Source: Streptomyces sp. D2-8 (GTDB lineage Bacteria; Actinomycetota; Actinomycetes; Streptomycetales; Streptomycetaceae). Taken from it: a stretch of DNA of 64,000 nucleotides. Below the pieces are notes generated by a model. The model searched no databases. It worked only from the letters and a program-made list of their open reading frames with translations, and had not been told where the DNA came from. The position numbers were made by a program, and so were the translations under genes. The stretch covers positions 124,001-188,000 of the forward strand of contig NZ_JAAHBP010000017.1 in the NCBI RefSeq assembly GCF_023184515.1, written 5' to 3'. Below, in pieces: positions 1 to 7,548 of this stretch; position 1 is the stretch's first letter; every line of letters begins with the position of its first letter.

Positions 1-1
1 C

Positions 2-1054
2 CGCATCGGCGGCGAGGACGTCACCGACATGGACCCGGTCAAGCTGCGCCGCAAGGTCGGCTACGCCATCCAGTCCGCCGGGCTCTTCCCGCACATGACG
101 GTCGCGCAGAACATCGGGATCGTCCCGAAGATGATCGGCTGGCCGAAGGCACGGATCACCGAACGGACCGAGGAACTCCTCGACCTCGTCGGTCTCGACC
201 CCGCGGAGTTCCGCGGCCGCTACCCGCGCCAGCTCTCCGGCGGGCAGCAGCAGCGCGTGGGCGTGGCCCGGGCGCTGGCCGCCGATCCCCCGGTGCTGCT
301 GATGGACGAGCCGTTCGGGGCGGTGGACCCGATCACCCGGGACCACCTCCAGGACGAGCTGATCCGGCTCCAGCACGAGCTGCACAAGACGATCGTCTTC
401 GTCACCCACGACTTCGACGAGGCGATCAAGATCGGCGACCGGATCGCCGTGCTGCGCGAGCGGTCGCACATCGCGCAGTTCGACTCCCCCGAGGCGATCC
501 TGACCAACCCGGCCGACGACTTCGTGTCCGGGTTCGTCGGCGCCGGCGCGGCCCTGAAGCGGCTGAACCTGACCCGCGTACGGGACGTGGAGATCACCGA
601 CTATCCGACGGTCACGGTCGACGACCCGTTGCAGCAGATCTTCAACCGGCTGCGGGCCGGCGGCAGCAACGAGGTGCTGCTGCTCGACCGGCGCGGCCGC
701 CCCTACAAGTGGCTGCGGCGCGGCGACCTGATGCGGGCGAGGGGCTCGCTGGCCCGTGCCGGGACCCTGGTGCACGACACGGTCACCCGGGACGCGACCC
801 TGCGGGACGCGCTGGAGGCGGTGCTCACCGACAACGCCGGGCGGGTGGCGGTGACCGGGCGGCGCGGCGAGTACACGGGCGTCGTCGACATGGAGACCCT
901 CATGAACTCCGTGCACGAGATGCTGGAGGCCGACCGGCTCGACGCGATGGAGCACCAGCACGAACTGGAGTCGCTGCGGGCCTCGCAGACACACGCGGAG
1001 CAGGAGGGGGCCTCAGGCCCGGCGGGCGTGAGCGGCCCGGGAGGGGAACGGTGA
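2..1054 (+). CDS. Osmoprotectant ABC transporter ATP-binding protein with CBS pair (5' partial)
   Basis: Energises uptake of glycine betaine/proline-type osmolytes (OpuCA/ProV family) from the cytoplasmic side. The reading frame is open to the left edge, so the start and the Walker A motif lie outside the window. Visible in order: Q-loop (YAIQSAGLFPH), signature LSGGQQQRVGVARAL, Walker B VLLMDEPFGAVD and H-loop FVTHD, followed by about 130 residues that look like two CBS repeats, the regulatory module typical of this family. The acidic tail ends in a TGA that overlaps the GTG of the permease (GTGA), indicating translational coupling. Family and role are well supported; the exact substrate is inferred. 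Confidence 0.93.
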   Translation, partial: RIGGEDVTDMDPVKLRRKVGYAIQSAGLFPHMTVAQNIGIVPKMIGWPKARITERTEELLDLVGLDPAEFRGRYPRQLSGGQQQRVGVARALAADPPVLLMDEPFGAVDPITRDHLQDELIRLQHELHKTIVFVTHDFDEAIKIGDRIAVLRERSHIAQFDSPEAILTNPADDFVSGFVGAGAALKRLNLTRVRDVEITDYPTVTVDDPLQQIFNRLRAGGSNEVLLLDRRGRPYKWLRRGDLMRARGSLARAGTLVHDTVTRDATLRDALEAVLTDNAGRVAVTGRRGEYTGVVDMETLMNSVHEMLEADRLDAMEHQHELESLRASQTHAEQEGASGPAGVSGPGGER

Positions 1055-1851
1055 CGGCCACGGAGGTCGAGGAGACCTCCGAGCCTCTCGACGAGGCGCC
1101 GCAGCCGGAGCGCCGGCCCGCCCGCCTCACCTGGCAGAAGCTGACGTTCCTGCCGGTCGCCCTGATCGCGGTGCTGCTCGGCACCTGGCTCTGGTTCGAG
1201 CAGGCCGACCTGGACGCGCTCACCCGTAACGCCCTGTCGGGCGGCCAGGTCACCAAGGCGCTGTGGCAGCACATCCAGCTGACGGTGATCTCCACGTTCT
1301 TCGTGCTGATCATCGCGATCCCGCTGGGCATCGTGCTGACCCGCGGGGCGATGAGCAGGGCCACCCCGGTGGCGATGGCGTTCGCCAACATGGGCCAGGC
1401 GACCCCGGCGATCGGTCTGCTGGCCCTTCTGGTGATCTGGCTGGGCATCGGCCGCAGGGCCGCCCTGATCGGCATCATCATCTACGCCATCCTGCCCGTG
1501 CTCGCCAACACGATCGCGGGCCTGAAGGCGAACGACCCGACCCTGCTGGAGGCGGCCCGCGGCATCGGCATGTCCCCGATGGGCGTCCTGACCCGGGTGG
1601 AACTCCCCCTCGCGGTCCCGCTGATCCTGGCGGGCGTGCGCACGGCCCTCGTCCTGAACGTCGGTACGGCGACCCTGGCGGTCTTCGGCGGGGGCGGCGG
1701 TCTCGGCGTGCTGATCACGACCGGCATCACCAACCAGCGGATGCCGGTGCTGGTGCTGGGGTCGATCCTCACGGTGGTGCTGGCGCTGCTGGTGGACTGG
1801 CTGGCGTCGATCGCCGAACTGATGCTGCGGCCGCGGGGGTTGCAGCCATGA
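1051..1851 (+). CDS. Osmoprotectant ABC transporter permease
   Basis: Membrane-spanning subunit (OpuCB/ProW type, BPD_transp_1 fold), 266 aa. After an acidic cytoplasmic N-terminus of about 25 residues there are several hydrophobic helices, and the EAA-like loop is visible as EAARGIGMSPMGVLTRVELP, the contact site for the ATPase. GTG start chosen because it overlaps the stop of the upstream ATPase; its own TGA overlaps the ATG of the binding protein. OpuC-type operons usually have two permease genes; only one is in view, so a second may precede the ATPase outside the window. Confidence 0.93.
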   Translation: MTATEVEETSEPLDEAPQPERRPARLTWQKLTFLPVALIAVLLGTWLWFEQADLDALTRNALSGGQVTKALWQHIQLTVISTFFVLIIAIPLGIVLTRGAMSRATPVAMAFANMGQATPAIGLLALLVIWLGIGRRAALIGIIIYAILPVLANTIAGLKANDPTLLEAARGIGMSPMGVLTRVELPLAVPLILAGVRTALVLNVGTATLAVFGGGGGLGVLITTGITNQRMPVLVLGSILTVVLALLVDWLASIAELMLRPRGLQP

Positions 1852-2810
1852 GGCGGCGTGGGTGCCTGTCGGCGGCGGGCCTGCTGTTGGCGGCGGCCGG
1901 CTGCGGCCTGACCAGCGGCTCCCCCCTGACCGATGACGTGGAACCGGGCTCGATCGGGCGGGGTGAGCCGCTGAAGGGCGCGCATCTGACGGTGACGTCG
2001 AAGTCGTTCACCGAGCAGCTGATCCTCGGCGCGATCATGGGCATCGCGTTCGAGGCGGCCGGCGCGGACGTGATCGACCGCACCGGCATCCAGGGTTCCA
2101 TCGGCAGCCGCGAGGCGGTCCGCAAGGGCGACGCGGACGCCGGGTACGAGTACACGGGCACGGCCTGGATCACGTACCTCGGGCACAGCGAACCGATCAC
2201 CGATCCACAGCAGCAGTGGGAGGCGGTGAAGAAGGAGGACGCGAAGAACGGGCTGGTCTGGCTGCCGCCGTCGACACTCGACAACACGTACGCGCTGGCG
2301 ATGAACCAGGAGAACGCGAAGAAGTACGGCACGAAGACCATGTCGGACGTGGCGAAGCTGGCGAAGTCCGACCCGGGGGCCGTGAAGCTGTGCGTGGAGG
2401 TCGAGTTCGCGAACCGGGCGGACGGGTTGCCGGGCATGCAGAAGGCCTACGGCATGAACGTGCCGGCGCGGAACATCACGCAGATGGACACCGGGATCAT
2501 CTACACGCAGACCGCGAAGGGCAACTGCACGTACGGGGAGGTGTTCACCACCGACGGGCGCATCAAGTCCATGAACCTGGTGGTGATGGACGACGACAAG
2601 AAGTTCTTCCCCAACTACAACGCCGCGCCGATGATCAACGCGAAGTCCCTGAAGGAGTGGCCGGCGATCGCGGAGGTCCTGAACCCGGTGACGGCGAAGC
2701 TGAACAACTCCGTGGCACAGACGCTGAACGCGAAGGTGGATGTGGACGGGGAGGATCCGCACCAGGTGGCGCTGGACTGGCTGGTGGAGGAGGGGTTCGT
2801 CAAGGAGTGA
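1848..2810 (+). CDS. Osmoprotectant ABC transporter substrate-binding lipoprotein
   Basis: Extracytoplasmic binding protein of the OpuCC/ProX family, 320 aa. The N-terminus has Arg residues, a hydrophobic stretch and a lipobox ending at Cys19 (LAAAGC), so it should be lipid-anchored. The mature part contains a typical family opening (VTSKSFTEQLILGAI) and the segment GDADAGYEYTGTAW that normally lines the betaine pocket. ATG overlaps the permease stop (ATGA). This is the last gene of the operon. The aromatic cage cannot be verified by eye, so betaine or choline specificity is an inference. Confidence 0.92.
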   Translation: MRRRGCLSAAGLLLAAAGCGLTSGSPLTDDVEPGSIGRGEPLKGAHLTVTSKSFTEQLILGAIMGIAFEAAGADVIDRTGIQGSIGSREAVRKGDADAGYEYTGTAWITYLGHSEPITDPQQQWEAVKKEDAKNGLVWLPPSTLDNTYALAMNQENAKKYGTKTMSDVAKLAKSDPGAVKLCVEVEFANRADGLPGMQKAYGMNVPARNITQMDTGIIYTQTAKGNCTYGEVFTTDGRIKSMNLVVMDDDKKFFPNYNAAPMINAKSLKEWPAIAEVLNPVTAKLNNSVAQTLNAKVDVDGEDPHQVALDWLVEEGFVKE

Positions 2811-2880
2811 GTTACAAAGGACCCGTTGCAAAGAATCTGTTGCAACGGAGGCTTTGCAACGCTACCTTTGCATCGTGAGC
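2811..2880. repeat. Five phased 14-bp direct repeats (TTGCAA iterons) upstream of the ArsR gene
   Basis: Five consecutive 14-base units start at 2811, 2825, 2839, 2853 and 2867. Each carries the hexamer TTGCAA or a one-base variant at the same offset: TTACAA 2812, TTGCAA 2826, 2840 and 2854, TTGCAT 2868. TTGCAA is itself a palindrome. The array begins directly after the preceding stop codon and the last unit covers the GTG start of the regulator, so a bound protein would block its promoter and start site. Most likely an autoregulatory operator; the binding protein is inferred, not shown. Confidence 0.75.
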
Positions 2881-3459
2881 GAGAACGAGAAGACACCCGT
2901 ACGGCAACTCGACGCCCGATCCCTGCGCGGACTCGCGCACCCCCTGCGGATGCAGTTGCTGGACGCCCTGCGTTTCGGCGGCCCGGCAACCGCCTCGCAA
3001 TTGGCCGCGAAGCTGGGCGAGTCCAGCGGGGCCACCAGCTACCACCTGCGCCAACTCGCGGAGTACGGCTTCGTCGAGGACGCCCCCGAGCACGGCAAGG
3101 GACGCGAGCGGTGGTGGAAGGCGGCCTACCGCGGCCTGCGTTTCGACACCGACCTGCTCGACGACTCGGACCCGGCGGTACGCGGCGCTGCGGACATGTA
3201 CCTCCACGAGGTCGCCACCACGCAGACCCGGGATCTGTCGACGTGGCTGGGCAACCGCGGCTCATGGCCCGAGGAGTGGCGCCACGTCGGAGACATGAGC
3301 AGCGCGACCCTGCGGCTGACGCCCGAACTGACGCAGGAGCTCGTCGAGAAGATGCACGCGCTGATCGACACCTACCGCGACCGTGCGGCCGCCGAGGACG
3401 CCCCCGGCGCCGAGCAGGTCCGCCTCCACACCCACGCCTTCCCGATCAGGACGGACTGA
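2875..3459 (+). CDS. ArsR-family winged-helix transcriptional regulator
   Basis: DNA-binding regulator of 194 aa. Residues about 13-95 form an HTH_20/ArsR-type winged helix (LRGLAHPLRMQLLDALR, then the recognition-helix region GATSYHLRQLAEYGFVED). The C-terminal half is helical and contains no cysteine anywhere, so it is not a classical metal-sensing SmtB/ArsR protein. The GTG start lies inside the fifth 14-bp repeat; little room is left for a leader, so a leaderless or very short-leader transcript is possible. The gene is followed after one base by a micro-gene. Target genes are unknown; autoregulation is suggested by the iterons. Confidence 0.85.
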   Translation: MSENEKTPVRQLDARSLRGLAHPLRMQLLDALRFGGPATASQLAAKLGESSGATSYHLRQLAEYGFVEDAPEHGKGRERWWKAAYRGLRFDTDLLDDSDPAVRGAADMYLHEVATTQTRDLSTWLGNRGSWPEEWRHVGDMSSATLRLTPELTQELVEKMHALIDTYRDRAAAEDAPGAEQVRLHTHAFPIRTD

Positions 3460-3460
3460 G

Positions 3461-3634
3461 ATGCACCCCGACATCCACCTCACCCTGCACCACGCCCGCG
3501 CCACCGAACTCCGGGCCGAGACCGAACCCCGTCCGGCACCCCGGAACGACCTCCGTGCGCGCCTCGGCTGGACCCTCGTAGAGGTCGGTTTAAGGCTCGC
3601 CACCCGGCCGGGGACGGCAGCCCCCGCCCACTAA
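3461..3634 (+). CDS. Conserved 57-aa micro-protein with a TTA codon
   Basis: Starts one base after the ArsR-family stop and is almost certainly co-transcribed. The sequence (MHPDIHLTLHHARATELRAE, later LGWTLVEVGLRLA) resembles short His- and Arg-rich proteins often found behind regulators or transporters in streptomycetes; no function is known to me. Codon 44 (3590-3592) is TTA, the rare leucine codon read by the bldA tRNA, so full translation may be limited to late growth. Its stop overlaps the stop of the convergent Lon-like gene within 3631-3634. Confidence 0.6.
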   Translation: MHPDIHLTLHHARATELRAETEPRPAPRNDLRARLGWTLVEVGLRLATRPGTAAPAH

Positions 3635-4422
3635 CAACTGGGCACCGACCCCTTGCCCGTCTCCAGGGCCACCAGGGAACTCACCGTGCTCTTCAGCGTG
3701 GTCACCGGAATCAGCCGCAGCCCCTTCGGCAGCTCGGCCCGCGCGTCCCCGCACTCCGCCTTCGGCACCAGGAACACCGTCGCACCGTCCCGCTTCGCGG
3801 CCTGCGTCTTGAGGGAGACGCCCCCGACCGCACCGACCCTGCCGGCCGCGTCGATCGTGCCCGTACCGGCGATGACCCGGCCGCCCGTGAGGTCCCCGCC
3901 GGTGCCGTCGCCGTCGAGCTTGTCGATGATCCCGAGGGAGAAGAGCAGCCCCGCACTGGGCCCGCCCACGTCCGCGAGCTTCAGGCTGACCTCGACGTCC
4001 TTGTCGTCGAGGCCGAGGTACCCCAGCGCGGCCTGCGTCGCCGCGTCCTGGGACTGCTTCATCTGCTTCTCGTTGTGCCGCTCGATCTCCTTGACGCTGT
4101 CCCCGCTCGGGTAGACGGAGTCGCGCGGCATGACCGCCTGGTCCGTGCGGAACCAGCTGTCGATGACGTCGGGGAGCGAGACGCGGGTGTCCGGGGAGGT
4201 CGCCTCGATCGTGGTCATCCGCAGCTGCCCCCGGGTGTCCCGGACCGGCGCACCGGAGATGGTGATCACCTGCGTGCCCTTGTTCTCGCCCAGCACGTTC
4301 GCCGTCAGCCCCGGCTGCGCCACCGAGAACGGCAGCGGCGCGAACACCGCCGTCGCGAGCAGGGCCACGACGGGCAGGGCGCAGACGGCGATGGCCTGGG
4401 GGCGCGTGAGGCGAGAGAACAC
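3631..4422 (-). CDS. Membrane-anchored or secreted Lon-like serine protease (S16 domain)
   Basis: 263 aa. A basic N-terminus followed by one hydrophobic segment (about residues 10-30) suggests a signal anchor. The C-terminal half is an S16 Lon proteolytic domain with the expected Ser-Lys dyad: serine in VGGPSAGLLFSLG and lysine in GGVSLKTQAAK. It resembles YlbL-type proteins but no PDZ domain is recognisable between anchor and protease, only a 100-residue extracytoplasmic region. It stands alone between the convergent micro-gene and the IclR gene. Function as an extracellular protease is inferred from the domain. Confidence 0.82.
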   Translation of the reverse strand: MFSRLTRPQAIAVCALPVVALLATAVFAPLPFSVAQPGLTANVLGENKGTQVITISGAPVRDTRGQLRMTTIEATSPDTRVSLPDVIDSWFRTDQAVMPRDSVYPSGDSVKEIERHNEKQMKQSQDAATQAALGYLGLDDKDVEVSLKLADVGGPSAGLLFSLGIIDKLDGDGTGGDLTGGRVIAGTGTIDAAGRVGAVGGVSLKTQAAKRDGATVFLVPKAECGDARAELPKGLRLIPVTTLKSTVSSLVALETGKGSVPSC

Positions 4423-4511
4423 GGGATCAATCTAACGCGGGAGGGGGATACGGCCGGGACCAGGGCGTCCGGGGCCCTGCCCGGGCACTCGGCGTGCGCC
4501 GGCGCCGGCTG

Positions 4512-5153
4512 TCAGCGCAGCGCCTCCGCGACCTCCCGGGCCGCTTCGACGACCCGCGGCCCCACCCGTTCCGGCACCGCCTCCGCCAGCATCACCACAC
4601 CCACGCTGCCCTCGACGCCCGTGACGCCCAGCAGCGGCGCAGCCGCCCCGCAGGCGCCCGCCTCCAGCTCCCCGTGCGTGAGCATGTAGCCGGGGTCGGC
4701 CATCGGGTGCTGCCGGGCCGCGAGGATCGCCTTGCCGGCGGCGCCCCGGTCCAGCGGGTGCCGGAATCCGGCGCGGTAGGCGACGTGATAGTCCGTCCAG
4801 GTCGGCTCCACCACGGCCACGGCGAGCGCGTCCGCCCCGTCGACCAGGGTCAGATGCGCCGTCGCGCCGATGTCCTCGGCCAGTGACCGCAGCGCCGGCA
4901 TCGCCGCCTCCCGTACCAGCGGATGGACCTGCCGTCCCAGGCGCAGCACTCCGAGCCCGACCCGGGCACGTCCGCCGAGGTCACGGCGTATGAGGGCGTG
5001 CTGCTCCAGCGTGGCGAGCAACCGGTACACGACGGTCCGGTTCACTCCCAGCCGGAGGGAGAGTTCGGTCACGGTCAGCCCGTGGTCCGTGTCGGCGAGC
5101 AGCTTGAGGACACGCAGTCCTCGGTCGAGCGTCTGAGAGGTCTCCGCGGTCAC
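4512..5153 (-). CDS. IclR-family transcriptional regulator
   Basis: 213 aa with an N-terminal winged HTH (residues about 5-60, including LTVTELSLRLGVNRTVVYRLLATL) and a shortened C-terminal effector domain (RAGFRHPLDRGAAGKAILAA is the typical ligand-domain signature). The GTG at 5153 was preferred over the GTG nine bases upstream because an AAGGAG lies eight bases before it, whereas it overlaps the upstream alternative. No catabolic gene is adjacent, so the ligand is unknown. IclR proteins usually autoregulate; see the near-palindrome at 5347-5360. Confidence 0.88.
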   Translation of the reverse strand: MTAETSQTLDRGLRVLKLLADTDHGLTVTELSLRLGVNRTVVYRLLATLEQHALIRRDLGGRARVGLGVLRLGRQVHPLVREAAMPALRSLAEDIGATAHLTLVDGADALAVAVVEPTWTDYHVAYRAGFRHPLDRGAAGKAILAARQHPMADPGYMLTHGELEAGACGAAAPLLGVTGVEGSVGVVMLAEAVPERVGPRVVEAAREVAEALR

Positions 5154-5492
5154 GACGCCCACTCCTTAGTGGTGAGGTCGGCGGCCCCTCGGTCGGCGGA
5201 TGCGTCACCGAGTCCCGTCGGCAACGCGCTTCAGAGGCCGCCGATCGGCCGGCGGCCCGGCCTGTCCGGACCGCGTCGCTTCACGGCTGCGCTCCGCGGC
5301 GGCGCTGCCACGGGGCGTGTGCGTAGCGGGACACTAGCGAAGCAGGTTCGCTGAGCGGAAGGCTCCGTCCAGAATCCGGGCACAGGTGGCTCCGTTTGCC
5401 CGGGTACGTGCAACACGGGACTCGCTCCGCACCAAGAGCACACACGACACCCACACATCCGGAACCCGTCCGGGCAGGGCCGACGAAGGGTG
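5154..5492. other. Intergenic region between the helicase 3' end and the IclR gene
   Basis: 339 bases without a credible gene. It should hold the IclR promoter. A near-palindrome TTCGCTGAGCGGAA (5347-5360), one base short of TTCCGCT/AGCGGAA, is a possible IclR-type operator. Several GC-rich inverted repeats near 5240-5310 could terminate the helicase transcript, but none has an oriented T-run. Confidence 0.4.
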
Positions 5493-7292
5493 TCACTTCA
5501 TCCGGGTCGCCCACTCCTGCACCTTGGCGATCCGCTGCCGCAGCTGCCCGGCCGTCGCCTCCGCCGCCGGAGGCCCCCCGCACACGCGCCGCAGCTCCGT
5601 GTGGATCACCCCGTGCGGCTTGCCGCTCTGGTGGACGTACGCGCCGACCATCGTGTTGAGCTGCCGCCGCAGCTCCATCATCTCCTTGTGGGAGACCACC
5701 GGCCGCCGCTCTGCGGGCACTTCGAGCAGGTCGGCTTCCTCGTCCGGCTTCTTGCGGCTGTGCGCGATCTGCCGGGCCTGCCGCTTCTGCAGCAGCAGTT
5801 GCACCTGGTCGGGCTCCAGCAGCCCGGGGATGCCGAGGTAGTCCTGCTCCTCCTCACTCCCCGGGTGGGCCTGCATGCCGAACTCGGCGCCGTTGTACAT
5901 GACCCGGTCGAAGACGGCCTCGGACTCCAGCGCCTCGAAGGAGAACTGCTCCTGCTCACCGGTGTCCTCGTCCTGCTCCCGGTTCGCCTCGTCCATCTCC
6001 TTCTCGGACTCGGCGTACGGGTCCTCCTCGCCCTCCTTCTTGGGCTTGTCGAGGACGTGGTCGCGCTCGCGCTCCATCTCGTTGGCGAAGGAGAGCAGGT
6101 CGGGCACGGTCGGCAGGAACACCGACGCGGTCTCGCCGCGCCGCCGGGACCGCACGAAACGCCCGACGGCCTGGGCGAAGAAGAGCGGGGTGGAGATGGT
6201 GGTGGCGTACACCCCGACCGCGAGCCGCGGCACGTCGACGCCCTCGGACACCATCCGCACCGCGACCATCCACCGGTCGGTGCTCGCACTGAAGTCGTCG
6301 ATGTTCTTCGAGGCGCCGGTGTCGTCGGAGAGCACGACCGTGGCCTTGCTGCCGGTGATCTCGCGGATCAGCTTGGCGTACGCACGCGCGGAGTCCTGGT
6401 CCGCGGCGATGACGAGCGCACCCGCGTCCGGAATGGCCTTCCGCACCTCGGTCAGCCGCTGGTCGGCGGCACGCAGCACGGCGGGCATCCACTCGCCGCG
6501 CGGGTCGAGGGCGGTCCGCCAGGCCTGGCTGATGGCGTCCTTGGTCATGGGCTCGCCGAGCCGGGCGGCGATCTCGTCACCGGCTTTGGTGCGCCAGCGC
6601 ATGTTGCCGCTGTAGGAGAGGAAGATGACGGGCCGGACGACGTTGTCGGCGAGGGCGTTGCCGTAGCCGTAGGTGTAGTCGGCGGCGGACCGCCGGATCC
6701 CGTCGTTGCCCTCCTCGTACGTCACGAAGGGGATGGGGTTGGTGTCCGACCGGAAGGGCGTACCGGTCAGGGCGAGCCGCCGGGTCGCGGGCTCGAAGGC
6801 CTCCAGGCAGGCCTCGCCCCAGGACTTGCTGTCACCGGCGTGGTGGATCTCGTCGAGGATGACGAGCGTCTTGCGCTGCTCCACCCGGTTGCGGTGCAGC
6901 ATGGGCCGGACGCCCACACCGGCGTACGTCACGGCGACCCCGTGGTACTCCCGGCCGAGCGGCCCGGCGCTGTACTCCGGGTCGAGCTTGATGCCTATCC
7001 GGGCCGCGGCCTCGGCCCACTGCTTCTTCAGGTGCTCGGTCGGGGCCACCACGGTCACCTGCTGCACGACATGGTGGTGCAGCAGCCAGGAGGCCAGCGT
7101 CAGCGCGAAGGTCGTCTTGCCGGCGCCGGGGGTGGCGACCGCCAGGAAGTCCCGCGGCTGCTCCTGGATGTACTTGTCCATCGCGCCCTGCTGCCAGGCG
7201 CGCAGCTTGCTGGCGGTACCCCAGGGGGCGCGGCCGGGGAACGCCGGGGACAGGTGGTGCGAGGCAGAGCTGGTGCCGGCGGTGGTAGTCAC
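5493..7292 (-). CDS. DEAD/DEAH-box superfamily 2 helicase
   Basis: 599 aa nucleic-acid-dependent ATPase. Motifs seen in order: Q-like segment LRAWQQGAMDKY, Walker A ATPGAGKTT, motif II LDEIHH, motif III LTGTPF, motif V VSEGVDVPRLAVGVYATT and motif VI AQAVGRFVR. A strongly acidic linker (KKEGEEDPYAESEKEMDEAN) follows the helicase core, then a Gln/Arg-rich C-terminus of about 130 residues. The GTG at 7292 was chosen because the protein is helicase-like from there; the open frame extends a further 47 codons of low-complexity sequence. Substrate (DNA or RNA) cannot be told from the sequence. Confidence 0.87.
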   Translation of the reverse strand: MTTTAGTSSASHHLSPAFPGRAPWGTASKLRAWQQGAMDKYIQEQPRDFLAVATPGAGKTTFALTLASWLLHHHVVQQVTVVAPTEHLKKQWAEAAARIGIKLDPEYSAGPLGREYHGVAVTYAGVGVRPMLHRNRVEQRKTLVILDEIHHAGDSKSWGEACLEAFEPATRRLALTGTPFRSDTNPIPFVTYEEGNDGIRRSAADYTYGYGNALADNVVRPVIFLSYSGNMRWRTKAGDEIAARLGEPMTKDAISQAWRTALDPRGEWMPAVLRAADQRLTEVRKAIPDAGALVIAADQDSARAYAKLIREITGSKATVVLSDDTGASKNIDDFSASTDRWMVAVRMVSEGVDVPRLAVGVYATTISTPLFFAQAVGRFVRSRRRGETASVFLPTVPDLLSFANEMERERDHVLDKPKKEGEEDPYAESEKEMDEANREQDEDTGEQEQFSFEALESEAVFDRVMYNGAEFGMQAHPGSEEEQDYLGIPGLLEPDQVQLLLQKRQARQIAHSRKKPDEEADLLEVPAERRPVVSHKEMMELRRQLNTMVGAYVHQSGKPHGVIHTELRRVCGGPPAAEATAGQLRQRIAKVQEWATRMK

Positions 7293-7429
7293 GGTCTCCG
7301 TTGGGGGTCGGGCGGCTCGTGCGAAGGAGCCTGACGGCTCGGCTACGTATGACAACCGGGCCACCCTACCGGCGCCCGAACCCCGCCAACGCGCGGACCG
7401 GGCCGGGTCACCTGCGGGTGGGACCGACG

Positions 7430-7548
7430 TCACAGCCCCCTCAGCCGCATGGCGATCCTCCCGACCTCCCCCTCGGCCCCGGAGGCGACGTCGACGACCA
7501 GCACATAGGCCGTGTCCTGGTCCGCCCCGGCCAGGTCGACGGCCGCCT
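7430..7548 (-). pseudogene. Codon-like C-terminal fragment between the helicase and MFS genes
   Basis: Directly downstream of the MFS stop, another frame reads about 35 codons with nearly all G/C third positions and ends at a TGA (7430-7432). It encodes an ordinary-looking C-terminus (AYVLVVDVASGAEGEVGRIA), but no start codon lies in this frame between the MFS stop and the segment. It may be the remnant of a lost gene, or the true end of a longer upstream protein separated by a frameshift. Low confidence. Confidence 0.3.

Noticed and set aside
5231-5583. Short minus-strand frames in the gap before the IclR gene
   Set aside because: No ribosome site, no codon bias and they overlap one another or the helicase 3' end.
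5490-7334. Plus-strand 614-codon frame opposite the helicase
   Set aside because: Exact antisense shadow of a protein with all helicase motifs; no family features.
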